A DNA stretch of 64,000 bases from Desulfovibrio sp. (GTDB taxonomy: Bacteria > Desulfobacterota > Desulfovibrionia > Desulfovibrionales > Desulfovibrionaceae): assembly GCA_030145055.1 (NCBI GenBank), contig JAQYWK010000004.1, forward strand, positions 572,701 through 636,700, given 5' to 3'. Under the pieces are notes generated by a model, which had not been told where the DNA came from, searched no databases, and saw only the letters and a list, made by a program, of their open reading frames with translations. Shown here piece after piece: positions 1 through 9,647 of the stretch; within the stretch, counting starts at the first letter, position 1, and the number at the start of each line of letters is the position of its first letter. Both the position numbers and the translations under genes were made by a program.

Positions 1-22
1 AAGGAGTTTCATTTATTTTCCG

Positions 23-1312
23 TTATCCCTGAAGGATTCTCATGCTTACAGTTTCGCGAGAGATAAAAGGCATCTTGTCGATTACTTTAAGAGCAGCATT
101 AACATCTTTTGTGCATGCTTTATGAGTCGTAAAGACAATCGGAATGTTTGTGCCGGAAGGTGCGCCTTTTTGCACTGCCTGAGCTATTGAAATATTGTGT
201 TCAGCCATGGCTTTTGAAAGTTCAGCCATAACGCCTGCTTTATCCGCAACAGTGAACCTGAAATAGTATTCAGATGATGCTAGTTCGGGCGGTAGGATTT
301 CAGCTTTCTCGATAGGGCTGTTGTTAAAGCCCGTGTTATCGGGAGTCTTAGAGCTGGAAAGGGCCATTATGTCTGCTAGGACCGCACTTCCGGTAGGCAA
401 AGAGCCTGCGCCCTGACCGTGGAAAAATGCTGGGCCGACAGCGTTGCCTTCAACTCGGACCGCGTTGTAGTTTCCGCCGACTCTGGCAAGTAGCAAGGTG
501 TACTTAACAAGCGCCGGAAATACTCCCGCTTCAAGTTTTCCGCCCACATCGCGAACTTGTCCGATGAGTTTTATTCTATATCCAAGTTCACGAGCAAAAC
601 GGATATCCTGTCCTTCTACGCGGGTGATTCCTTCAACAGGAAGATCCGCGAGAGGATAATCTTTACCATAAGCATTTCGGATCAGCACAACTATCTTATG
701 AGCTGTATCAATGCCTTCAATATCGAAAGTCGGATCTGCTTCTGCATATCCTAAATCTGTCGCCTGAGCTAAAGCTGTATCGAACTCAAGTCCGTTAGTG
801 CTCATTTCTGAAAGAATGTAGTTTGCGGTACCATTCAGGATACCTACTATGGATTTGATGCGGTTGGCAGCTAGGCTTTCTTTTATCGACTGGATAATAG
901 GAATGCCGCCGGCAACACTTGATTCGTAGTAGAGTCCGACACCGTTCTTTTTGGCTATTTCAAATAATTCTATTCCGTGTTCCGCTAAGAGGTGTTTGTT
1001 AGCAGTAACAACATGCTTGCCAGCTTCGAGAGCCTTCTTGACTATATCAAGCGCAAGCGTGATGCCGCCCATTAGTTCGACAACAATGTCAGCGTCTGAA
1101 CCTGATGTGAATTCGTCTACATTGTTCGTGAATTTTACATTAGGGCCGGGAAGGTAGTCCCTTTGCTTCTTGAGATCACGGACGAGAACTGACGTTATAT
1201 TAAATTTCTTACCCGAGCGGGCAAGAATAATATCTTCGTTTTCTTCAATAATCCGGGCAAGACCGGTTCCGACTGTGCCGAACCCTGCAATGGCTAACTT
1301 GACTGTCTGCAT
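23..1312 (-). CDS. hom: homoserine dehydrogenase
   Basis: N-terminal Rossmann motif (IAGFGTVGTGLARI), NGTANYILSEM motif, C-terminal ACT-like domain. Confidence 0.96.
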   Translation of the reverse strand: MQTVKLAIAGFGTVGTGLARIIEENEDIILARSGKKFNITSVLVRDLKKQRDYLPGPNVKFTNNVDEFTSGSDADIVVELMGGITLALDIVKKALEAGKHVVTANKHLLAEHGIELFEIAKKNGVGLYYESSVAGGIPIIQSIKESLAANRIKSIVGILNGTANYILSEMSTNGLEFDTALAQATDLGYAEADPTFDIEGIDTAHKIVVLIRNAYGKDYPLADLPVEGITRVEGQDIRFARELGYRIKLIGQVRDVGGKLEAGVFPALVKYTLLLARVGGNYNAVRVEGNAVGPAFFHGQGAGSLPTGSAVLADIMALSSSKTPDNTGFNNSPIEKAEILPPELASSEYYFRFTVADKAGVMAELSKAMAEHNISIAQAVQKGAPSGTNIPIVFTTHKACTKDVNAALKVIDKMPFISRETVSMRILQG

Positions 1313-1397
1313 TTATACCTCTTTATGAAATTCACTGGAATCTTAAGCGGTATTTCCGGCTGCTATAAAACAGCCGGAAATACGGCAATTAGTTATT

Positions 1398-2576
1398 TTA
1401 AGAAGAACATCCGAATAAATCTTTCATGCCACGAACAGCCTGATTAATTCTCTGTCTGTTTTCCACTAAAGCCATACGCACATGGTCGTCTCCGTAACTA
1501 CCGAAACCGAGGCCCGGAGCAACAGCTACTTTGCATTCGCGTAAGAGCAATTTTGAGAATTCAACTGAACCTAAGTGTTTAAACTGTTCAGGAATCTCTG
1601 CCCAGAGGAACTGTGTTGCTTTCGGAGGAGTTACATCCCAACCTATGCGCTGCAATCCTTCGCATAATGCGTCGCGGCGATCCTGATAAATGTCCATCAT
1701 TTCGCGAACGCATTCCTGTGGTCCGCTTAGTGCGGCGCATGCAGCAATTTGAATGGGCTGAAACAGTCCGTAATCCAGATAACTTTTAATACGTGTCAAA
1801 GCCTGTACCATTTCTTGGTTACCACAGCAGAAGCCTACACGCCAACCCGGCATTGAGTAACTTTTAGACAAGGAGAAGAACTCAACTCCAACATCTTTTG
1901 CTCCGCGAGCCTGCAAGAAGCTTGGAGCTTTGTACCCGTCAAAAGTAAAATCAGCATAAGCCAGATCATGAATAACCAGCAGGTCATTCTCTTTAGCGAA
2001 ATCTACTATCTTTTCAAAGAAAGGAATTTCTGCCGTGATACCTGTAGGGTTATGCGGGAAATTAATAATCAATACTTTCGGTTTGGGCCATGTCTGGCGC
2101 ATTGCCATTTCGAGATCTTCAAAGAAGTCTCTGTCATGAGCCATTGGTATAGTTCTAACATCCGCGCCTGCAATAATACTGGCGTAAGGATGAATAGGAT
2201 ATGATGGATCCGGGGCGAAAACGACATCACCAGGGGAAAGCATGACCAGTGCTAAATGCGCCAGCCCTTCTTTGGCGCCCATGGTAACTACGATTTCCTG
2301 ATCTATATCTAAATCAACATCGTATCTTCTTTTATACCACGCGCCCATTTCTCTGCGAAGGCCTTTGATTCCCTTTGAGGCACTATATCTATGGTTGGCA
2401 GGCTTTTGAGCCGCTTCAACCAGTTTATCAACAATGTGCTGAGGTGTCGGGAGGTCCGGGTTACCCATACCCAGATCAATAATGTCTTCGCCTTGGTGGC
2501 GTAACTCCATTTTTAATGCGTTCACTTGGGCAAAAACATAGGGGGGCAGCCTGTGAACTCTTGGAAACTTATCCAT
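1398..2576 (-). CDS. alaC: AlaC-like class I/II PLP aminotransferase
   Basis: [15 protein letters not shown]...[17 protein letters not shown] and [18 protein letters not shown]-Lys motif. Confidence 0.85.
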   Translation of the reverse strand: MDKFPRVHRLPPYVFAQVNALKMELRHQGEDIIDLGMGNPDLPTPQHIVDKLVEAAQKPANHRYSASKGIKGLRREMGAWYKRRYDVDLDIDQEIVVTMGAKEGLAHLALVMLSPGDVVFAPDPSYPIHPYASIIAGADVRTIPMAHDRDFFEDLEMAMRQTWPKPKVLIINFPHNPTGITAEIPFFEKIVDFAKENDLLVIHDLAYADFTFDGYKAPSFLQARGAKDVGVEFFSLSKSYSMPGWRVGFCCGNQEMVQALTRIKSYLDYGLFQPIQIAACAALSGPQECVREMMDIYQDRRDALCEGLQRIGWDVTPPKATQFLWAEIPEQFKHLGSVEFSKLLLRECKVAVAPGLGFGSYGDDHVRMALVENRQRINQAVRGMKDLFGCSS

Positions 2577-2828
2577 GGTCGGTACTCCTGAAATAAATAT
2601 AATAAAACTTGAAAAGTATTTGTAACCGTGCCTCTGATTGCTGTCAAAGCTAATATGTATGGCTGTTTATATTTAATTTTGATTGTGATTGTTAATCATT
2701 TAGTAATATTAGTAGGGTTATTTATTGCAAATGGGTGTGATTGGTGAACAATAGTGGGTGAAACTGTTATTTTTGTGAATATTGCGATGAGAATAAATTG
2801 TCTTACGCTGTGTTTTTTATGGATCCTG

Positions 2829-2857
2829 TTGACATATAAAAAAAGTCTGTATTAATA
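2829..2857 (+). promoter_or_regulatory. putative sigma70-type promoter for the CBM48 gene
   Basis: TTGACA (2829-2834), 17-nt spacer, TTAATA (2852-2857). Confidence 0.35.
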
Positions 2858-2922
2858 GTATAAGTATATTTATATTGTACTTTGTGGCTGAGTAACAAAA
2901 TTATAAGTTAAAGGAGGCTCTT

Positions 2923-3231
2923 GTGGCTATTTCAAAAAAGTATTTAAAAAGTAAGCCAGTTTGTAAGGTGCGCTTTGAAGTCCCAAAATCTCAGATAGAA
3001 AACGGCGAAACGATCTATCTGGTTGGGGATTTTAATGACTGGGACATCGCTTCTACTCCCATGAAGAAACTTAAGAGCGGGAATTATACTGTTACAGTTG
3101 ATCTGGAAACTGGTCGAAATTACGAGTTTCGCTACCTTGCCGGAGAAAGCATCTGGTTTAATGATTCCGCTGCTGACGGTGAAGAAAGCACTCCATATGG
3201 CGATGCTCAGAACTCTATAATCAGCGTTTAG
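2923..3231 (+). CDS. stand-alone CBM48/isoamylase-early-set-like glycogen-binding domain protein
   Basis: VYLVGDFNDWD-like motif (IYLVGDFNDWDIASTPMKKLKSGNY...YEFRYLAGESIWFNDSAAD); GTG start. Confidence 0.8.
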   Translation: MAISKKYLKSKPVCKVRFEVPKSQIENGETIYLVGDFNDWDIASTPMKKLKSGNYTVTVDLETGRNYEFRYLAGESIWFNDSAADGEESTPYGDAQNSIISV

Positions 3232-3401
3232 CATTTATGTATTTTGAAGAAGGATAGATACTTTTAGTTGATCCTTCTTGACCTTGGACCCTCTTTTTTT
3301 TAGCTTCATTCTTCCCGTTATTCCCAAAAGTGATTATTATTGCTTTGAGGAACTTTTATTGTGTTGCCGGGGATTAATATGAAGCAAGATAAGGGGGACA
3401 T

Positions 3402-4325
3402 ATGGTACAGAAAGCTGAAAAAATTTGGTTTGATGGTGAACTAGTTAACTGGGATGACGCTCAGGTTCATGTCCTTACTCATACTTTGCACTACGGTGCA
3501 GGTGTTTTTGAAGGCATACGCTCATATGTTTGCGTGGATGGACAGTCTGCAGTTTTCAGACTCAAAGAACATGTAGTCAGGCTATTTGATTCCGCAAAAA
3601 TTATTGGTATTAAAATACCCTTTACCATCGAAGAAATTACAGATGCAATCATTCTGACCCTTAAGGTTAACGGGCTCAAAGAAGGATATATACGTCCTCT
3701 CGTTTTCATTGGAGACGGAGTTATGGGAGTTCATCCCGGCTCAAATCCTATTAGGGTAGCTATTGCCACTTGGCCTTGGGGTGCGTACCTTGGAGAAGAA
3801 GCGCTTGAAAAAGGGATTAGAGTAAAAACTTCTTCCTTTAATCGCCACCATGTTAATGCAATGATGACCAAGGCAAAGACCTGCGGTAATTACGTTAACT
3901 CTATTCTTGCCAAAGTCGAAGCTGTTACAGATGGGTATGACGAAGCTCTTATGCTTGATACTCAAGGGTATGTTTCTGAAGCTACCGGCGAAAATATTTT
4001 CATCGTAAAAGATAATATCATTAAAACGACTCCTCTCACATCAGTGTTGCCCGGGATAACCCGCGCATCTCTTATGGAAGTTGCATGCGATCTCGGATAT
4101 GAGGTTGTGGAGCAGCTCTTCACTCGTGATGAGCTTTATATTGCTGATGAAGCATTCTTCTGCGGCACAGCTGCTGAGGTAACTCCTATTCGCGAAGTGG
4201 ATAACAGGACCATTGGCGAAGGAAGCTGCGGAGTGATTGCGAAGAAGCTTCAAAAAGAATACTTTAATGCCGTTAAAGGCGGAAATGAAAAATACGCCAA
4301 ATGGCTTAATTACTACGAGATATAG
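3402..4325 (+). CDS. ilvE: branched-chain amino acid aminotransferase
   Basis: class IV aminotransferase: [35 protein letters not shown]. Confidence 0.93.
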   Translation: MVQKAEKIWFDGELVNWDDAQVHVLTHTLHYGAGVFEGIRSYVCVDGQSAVFRLKEHVVRLFDSAKIIGIKIPFTIEEITDAIILTLKVNGLKEGYIRPLVFIGDGVMGVHPGSNPIRVAIATWPWGAYLGEEALEKGIRVKTSSFNRHHVNAMMTKAKTCGNYVNSILAKVEAVTDGYDEALMLDTQGYVSEATGENIFIVKDNIIKTTPLTSVLPGITRASLMEVACDLGYEVVEQLFTRDELYIADEAFFCGTAAEVTPIREVDNRTIGEGSCGVIAKKLQKEYFNAVKGGNEKYAKWLNYYEI

Positions 4326-4336
4326 TTTTTATCACG

Positions 4337-4374
4337 CGTCCGGGACTGTCGGTTCCGAGTTCCGGACGTTTTTA
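4337..4374 (+). terminator. intrinsic terminator after ilvE
   Basis: CGTCCGG...CCGGACG stem followed by TTTTTAAT. Confidence 0.65.
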
Positions 4375-4408
4375 ATATATGGGAACCACATACGGATTTA
4401 CCTGCATA

Positions 4409-6238
4409 ATGAGTACATCGAATCTGACAGCAAAATATCGCCCGCAAACCTTTACTGATGTGGCGGGGCAGCAAGCAGTCAAAACTATTTTATCCCGCGC
4501 AGCACAGCAGGATAAAATTGCACCTGCCTACCTTTTCAGCGGAACACGCGGAGTCGGTAAGACTACTATTGCCCGAATTTTTGCTAAAGCACTCAACTGC
4601 GTTAATGCGCCAACCGCAGAACCATGCAACGTGTGTGAAAACTGTCGTCAGATTACAGCCGGAATCGGCGTTGACGTTGTTGAAATAGATGCCGCTTCCC
4701 ACGGTAAGGTTGATGATGCTCGCCGCCTTAAAGAGGATATCGGCTACGCTCCCATTGAATTTCGCTACAAGGTCTTCATCATAGATGAGGCCCACATGCT
4801 CACCACACAGGCTTTCAATGCTCTATTGAAAACCCTAGAAGAGCCGCCATCCCACGCCACTTTCATAATGGCGACAACGGAAACACATAAATTTCCGGCT
4901 ACGATCATCAGCCGTTGTCAGCACTATGCATTTAAAATGCTTTCAACTTCGGAACTTACTGCGCATCTTAATAATATTTTGCAGATGGAAAAAGTTGAAT
5001 TCGAAAGCGGAGCTGTTGACCTTATCGCAAAAAGAGGGGCGGGTAGTGTTCGTGACTCCATGTCTCTGCTCGGACAGGTCTTGGCGCTAGGCAGTGAAAA
5101 ACTGCTTGAAGCCGATGTCAGATCTATTCTGGGACTCGCAGGAAAAGATGTGTTTTTCACTTTGATGCAGGCTATTCATTCGCGGGATCTTGTCTCTGTC
5201 GGTGAAGTAGTGAAGCAGGTACTTGATCGCGGTTTAGATTTAGGATTTTTTATCCGCGAATTAAGCTCATGCTGGCGCAATATGTTTCTACTCGGACAGT
5301 CAGGGGAGCGTGCAATTCCGCTACTTGACCTTTCTACGGAAGAGGCAAAAGAGTTTATGCACTGGGCGCAAACTTTTGATCGTTCATTCGTCCATGCCTG
5401 CTGGCAGATGACTGTAGATGGTCAACGCAAAGTTATGTCTAGCCTTGAGCCGGCCATGGCGCTTGAACTTTTGCTACTGAATATGGCTAGCCTGTCAGAT
5501 CTTATTTCAATGGAAAGAGCTGGGGCTTTAACAAATGCTGGGGGAGCCGCAATACCTGCTCCAACTCCGGCAGCACCCGCACCGCCTACTCAGCGGCCCG
5601 CACCCGCTTCCATGCCGCCAAATTCTGCGCCTCCGTCAGGAGAAGCGCCACCTTGGCAAAACGCACCTGCCCAACAAAATGGTATGCAGGGCGGCTCTAC
5701 GCAAGCAAGCATGATGCCGGCCTCCAATCGTCCTATGGGGCGTAGTGAATCCGGCAGTCCGGCTGGTGGCAAAGCTACAAATGAAATGGGATCTGAAGAT
5801 TCCTCACTACCTGACGCCGCGAAATCAGAACCTACACAAGAACTTAATGCTCCTGCGGCGACTTCAACCCCTGCCATGAACGGTCCGCGTGACTTTGAAG
5901 GGTTTATGAAGTACGTGGTCGACAGCGGTGCGAATGGGACAGTTGCCGGACTTAATAAGTGTAAAGGTCTACTTGCTGACGGTAAATTGGTGCTGACTTG
6001 CGCTAACCCATTTCATAAGAATCAAATTAGCACCCGTGACACTCTCGCAGCGATTAATCGGCTTTCAGCAGAATATTTTGGTTCTGATATCGAGGTCGAG
6101 TTAGTCGTAAATAGCAAAGGAATCCGAAAGAGCAGACAACAGCTCCGAGCTGAAGTCGAAGCCAATCCAGATGTCATGCGCGTGATTGAAGCGTTTGGTG
6201 CGTCCATTATTGCAGTTGATCCTCGTAGAGATTTGTAA
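4409..6238 (+). CDS. dnaX: DNA polymerase III subunit gamma/tau (start likely 4409 rather than 4379)
   Basis: LTAKYRPQTFTDVAGQQ, GTRGVGKTTIARIFAKALNC, zinc-binding Cys cluster, DEAHMLT; Pro/Ala-rich linker. Confidence 0.95.
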   Translation: MSTSNLTAKYRPQTFTDVAGQQAVKTILSRAAQQDKIAPAYLFSGTRGVGKTTIARIFAKALNCVNAPTAEPCNVCENCRQITAGIGVDVVEIDAASHGKVDDARRLKEDIGYAPIEFRYKVFIIDEAHMLTTQAFNALLKTLEEPPSHATFIMATTETHKFPATIISRCQHYAFKMLSTSELTAHLNNILQMEKVEFESGAVDLIAKRGAGSVRDSMSLLGQVLALGSEKLLEADVRSILGLAGKDVFFTLMQAIHSRDLVSVGEVVKQVLDRGLDLGFFIRELSSCWRNMFLLGQSGERAIPLLDLSTEEAKEFMHWAQTFDRSFVHACWQMTVDGQRKVMSSLEPAMALELLLLNMASLSDLISMERAGALTNAGGAAIPAPTPAAPAPPTQRPAPASMPPNSAPPSGEAPPWQNAPAQQNGMQGGSTQASMMPASNRPMGRSESGSPAGGKATNEMGSEDSSLPDAAKSEPTQELNAPAATSTPAMNGPRDFEGFMKYVVDSGANGTVAGLNKCKGLLADGKLVLTCANPFHKNQISTRDTLAAINRLSAEYFGSDIEVELVVNSKGIRKSRQQLRAEVEANPDVMRVIEAFGASIIAVDPRRDL

Positions 6239-6291
6239 TTCTTTACGATTTTAGTATATGAAACGATATTCATTTCAAAAGGAGAAATATA

Positions 6292-6603
6292 ATGAAAGGT
6301 ATGAATGATCTAATGCGTCAGGCTCAGGTTATGCAGCGTAAAATGTCCGAGCTTCAGGAAGATCTCAAAAAACGCGAAGTTGAAAGCTCAGCTGGTGGCG
6401 GAATGGTTAATGTAAAAGTTAACGGTTCATCCGAAGTTCTTTCCATCGTAATCGATCCAGCAGTTATCGAATCCGGTGATGCAGAAATGATTCAGGATCT
6501 CGTAATGTCCGCAGTAAATGACGCGAACAAAAAAGCAAAAGCCATGATGGAATCAGAAATGTCCCAGATCACTGGCGGCATGAACATTCCAGGCATGATG
6601 TAA
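6292..6603 (+). CDS. ybaB: YbaB/EbfC family nucleoid-associated protein
   Basis: small protein between dnaX and recR with MNDLMRQAQVMQRKMSELQEDL. Confidence 0.92.
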   Translation: MKGMNDLMRQAQVMQRKMSELQEDLKKREVESSAGGGMVNVKVNGSSEVLSIVIDPAVIESGDAEMIQDLVMSAVNDANKKAKAMMESEMSQITGGMNIPGMM

Positions 6604-6697
6604 TAAAGTTTTATTGCCTTCGGCGAGCAGGGGGCTTTTTGCTTCTTAAGCCGCCGGAGGCATTAACAAGCACAGTCCGTAAATATAGAGGTCGCAA

Positions 6698-7303
6698 GTG
6701 GAAAATTTACCGGGTCCTTTGAGAGCGGTGGCTTTGGAGTTGTCTAAGCTTCCGGGGCTTGGTCCTAAATCTGCCCTAAGAATTGCTTTGACTATGCTTA
6801 AGATGCCTAAGGAAAAGGTTTCTGGCATTGGGCAGAGTATTATTAGTTTGCGTGAAAATCTTTGTATTTGCGAAGAATGTGCAAGTATTACAGAGACTTG
6901 TCCTTGTCGTATTTGTTCTGATCTTGGTAGGGAGAGAGATAAACTTTGTCTTGTTTCTGAATGGGATTCTCTTCTTGCAATTGAAGAAATGGGTCTTTAT
7001 CGCGGCTACTATTTAGTACTTGGCGGCCTTCTTTCTCCGCTTGATGGTGTATCTCCGCAGCATTTGGAATTTAATAAGCTTGAAGATCGCCTTGCTAAGG
7101 GGCAGGTTACTGAGCTGATTCTTGCTCTTGGCGCTACTGTTGAAGCTGAAGCCACGGCTTCGTATGTAAAAAATATGGTTGTAAACAGGTTTCCGCAGAT
7201 TTCCTTAAGTCGTTTTGCTCAGGGCATTCCTATTGGAACTGAGGTTAAACATACTGACAAGGAAACCTTGCGTCAGGCCCTTGAATATCGCCAAAAGTTG
7301 TAG
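6698..7303 (+). CDS. recR: recombination protein RecR
   Basis: LSKLPGLGPKSALRIA, CxxC zinc motif, Toprim segment; GTG start. Confidence 0.95.
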   Translation: MENLPGPLRAVALELSKLPGLGPKSALRIALTMLKMPKEKVSGIGQSIISLRENLCICEECASITETCPCRICSDLGRERDKLCLVSEWDSLLAIEEMGLYRGYYLVLGGLLSPLDGVSPQHLEFNKLEDRLAKGQVTELILALGATVEAEATASYVKNMVVNRFPQISLSRFAQGIPIGTEVKHTDKETLRQALEYRQKL

Positions 7304-7403
7304 TTTTTAATCACAAATTTCTATTCATATTGCTGATTCTTCTTCGATATGGACAAACTTGCTACTGATAAGCTTGATATAGCAATATCGAAAAGGATAC
7401 CGG

Positions 7404-9596
7404 ATGTCGGACACTTTAACTGGTGAAGTTCGCACAGTTGTCTATCATAATGAAGAGAACGGCTACACTGTAGCTCGTGTATCTTCAAAAGATGAAGCCG
7501 CGCAGATTACTGTTGTGGGGTGCATGGGACAACTCACGCCCGGTGAATCAGCTGAATTTCAGGGCCGCTGGAAACAGCATCCTAAATTTGGACGCCAGTT
7601 TGAAGCTGATTATCATGAACGCATCCGTCCTGCTACTGAAGCAGGCGTTATCAGGTTTCTACAATCTTCAGCTATCAAAGGTGTCGGGGAAGCAATTGCT
7701 ACCGACATGGTCAAAGAGTTTGGAGTGGAAGTTCTGGATGTCTTAGACGATGAGCCTGATAAGCTTCTTAAGATTAAAGGTATTTCCAAGAAGAAATTAG
7801 CTGATATTGTGGACTCTTGGCAGTCTCAGCGCGAAATCAAGAATCTGATTATATTTCTGCATACTCATGATGTTCCTCCTACTTACGCTACTAAAATTTT
7901 CAACTTGTATGGCGCTCAGTCTGTTAAAAGAATAAGCGATAATCCGTATGAACTTGCTTATGATATCCGTGGTATCGGCTTTAAGACAGCGGATGCTATG
8001 GCGCTTAAGCTCGGATTTGCAGCGGATTCTTCTCAGCGAATTGAGGCCGCGATTGTTTATTCTTTGTTCTCGGTAAGTGAGCGGGGCGGGCATATGTTCA
8101 GCCCTCGTGACAAGCTTGTTGAAGACGTTTCAAAGATGCTTGGCGGCGTGGATATTACCTTGGTCGATGATGGTATTCACGCGCTTGAAGAACGGAAACG
8201 GATTAGAGTTGAAGCTCTTCCTGAGCAGGATATTGATTCGGCAGTATTTTTGATGCATTTTTACAGATTTGAGAGTGAAATTTGTAAAAGATTGCATGGT
8301 CTTGTGAGTCATCCATCCCCTGTCAGTAAGGAGAAGGTTGAGAAGACTTTACCAGAGGTTGAAAAAGAGCTTGGTTTTAACCTTTCAGGTGAACAGCGCG
8401 AAGCTGTTTTTGCGGCCTGCGTAAATAAATTTTTTATTATTACTGGCGGACCGGGAACTGGTAAAACTACCATCACCCGTGCTGTGGTGCTTACACTTAG
8501 CGAGCTTGGGCTTAAGGTTAAGCTTGCCGCGCCTACGGGCAGGGCTGCTAAGCGGTTGTCGGAAGCTACTGGCAGATCAGCTTCTACAATTCACCGCATG
8601 TTGCAATATACGCCTGATAGCGGTGGTTTTTATTACAACGAAGATCAGAAGCTTAAGGCGGACGTTCTGGTTGTGGATGAGGCTTCAATGCTCGATTCAC
8701 AGCTATGTTTGTCGGTTTTACGTGCTGTTCCACTCACCTGCCGTGTTATTTTTGTAGGTGACGTGAACCAGCTTCCATCAGTTGGACCGGGTAATGTTCT
8801 TTCTGATTTACTGCAAAGCGGGGAAGTGCCAAGTGCAGTTCTTAATCATATTTTCAGACAAGCTCAGGAAAGTTATATAGTAGTAAATGCCCATAGAATT
8901 AATGATGGACTCTTTCCATTAGGGCATCCTGCTGACGCGCCGGAAGCAGATTTTTTCTGGATACCTCAAGAGTCTCCACTAAAGGTTCAAGAGATGATTG
9001 CGCAAACCGTTTGCGAGCGCATTCCTGAACGTTACGACCTCGACCCCATGACCGACATTCAAGTGCTGACACCGATGCATAAGGGTGATGTGGGAACTCA
9101 GAAACTCAATTCCATATTACAGGACAGACTCAATCCCGCGCGCGGAAAACCGCTAGTGCGTGGTTTTGTTGAGTTCCGTGTGGGGGATCGAATTTCACAG
9201 ATGCGTAACAACTACGATAAAGAAGTTTTTAACGGAGATCTCGGGCGCGTTGTGTACATCGACACCGAAAAGAATGAGCTCACCGCAGAATTTGACGGTA
9301 ATATTGTTCATTACGAGTTTTCCGAATTAGATGAGCTGTCCCTTGCTTATGCGGTCAGCGTGCATAAGTCGCAGGGTAGTGAATATCCCGCTATCGTTAT
9401 GCCGATTGTTTCCCAGCACTATTTATTGCTGCAAAGAAATCTGCTTTACACCGCCCTGACCAGAGCGCGCACTTTGGCGGTTTTGGTAGGTAGCAAACGG
9501 GCATTTCACATTGGGCTGAACAACATCACAGCCGGAAAAAGATTCACTAATTTGCGTTATCGCATAAAGCAGATATTTGACGAAAATCTGCTGTAG
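7404..9596 (+). CDS. recD2: ATP-dependent RecD-like DNA helicase (RecD2)
   Basis: ITGGPGTGKTTITRA Walker A, VVDEASMLD, C-terminal VHKSQGSEYPAIV. Confidence 0.94.
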   Translation: MSDTLTGEVRTVVYHNEENGYTVARVSSKDEAAQITVVGCMGQLTPGESAEFQGRWKQHPKFGRQFEADYHERIRPATEAGVIRFLQSSAIKGVGEAIATDMVKEFGVEVLDVLDDEPDKLLKIKGISKKKLADIVDSWQSQREIKNLIIFLHTHDVPPTYATKIFNLYGAQSVKRISDNPYELAYDIRGIGFKTADAMALKLGFAADSSQRIEAAIVYSLFSVSERGGHMFSPRDKLVEDVSKMLGGVDITLVDDGIHALEERKRIRVEALPEQDIDSAVFLMHFYRFESEICKRLHGLVSHPSPVSKEKVEKTLPEVEKELGFNLSGEQREAVFAACVNKFFIITGGPGTGKTTITRAVVLTLSELGLKVKLAAPTGRAAKRLSEATGRSASTIHRMLQYTPDSGGFYYNEDQKLKADVLVVDEASMLDSQLCLSVLRAVPLTCRVIFVGDVNQLPSVGPGNVLSDLLQSGEVPSAVLNHIFRQAQESYIVVNAHRINDGLFPLGHPADAPEADFFWIPQESPLKVQEMIAQTVCERIPERYDLDPMTDIQVLTPMHKGDVGTQKLNSILQDRLNPARGKPLVRGFVEFRVGDRISQMRNNYDKEVFNGDLGRVVYIDTEKNELTAEFDGNIVHYEFSELDELSLAYAVSVHKSQGSEYPAIVMPIVSQHYLLLQRNLLYTALTRARTLAVLVGSKRAFHIGLNNITAGKRFTNLRYRIKQIFDENLL

Positions 9597-9647
9597 ACTG
9601 AGATTTACTGTAGCTCGAATCTACCGTAGCTTGATATTTGTTGAACA

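Noticed and set aside
557-1157. Plus-strand ORFs inside hom, and similar short antisense/out-of-frame ORFs across the window
   Set aside because: They lie wholly within well-supported genes on the other strand or frame and show no family-like sequence.
5030-5050. A-run in dnaX (gcaaaaagagg) as a tau/gamma programmed frameshift site
   Set aside because: Not a canonical A-AAA-AAG slippery heptamer, located too early, and no convincing stimulatory stem identified.
5590-5877. 95-aa antisense ORF opposite the Pro/Ala-rich dnaX linker
   Set aside because: Antisense shadow of a compositionally biased coding region; no independent coding evidence.
9590-9637. Imperfect direct repeat ACTGTAGCTCGAATCT / ACCGTAGCTTGATATT after recD2
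   Set aside because: Short and only two imperfect copies; likely chance or local slippage.
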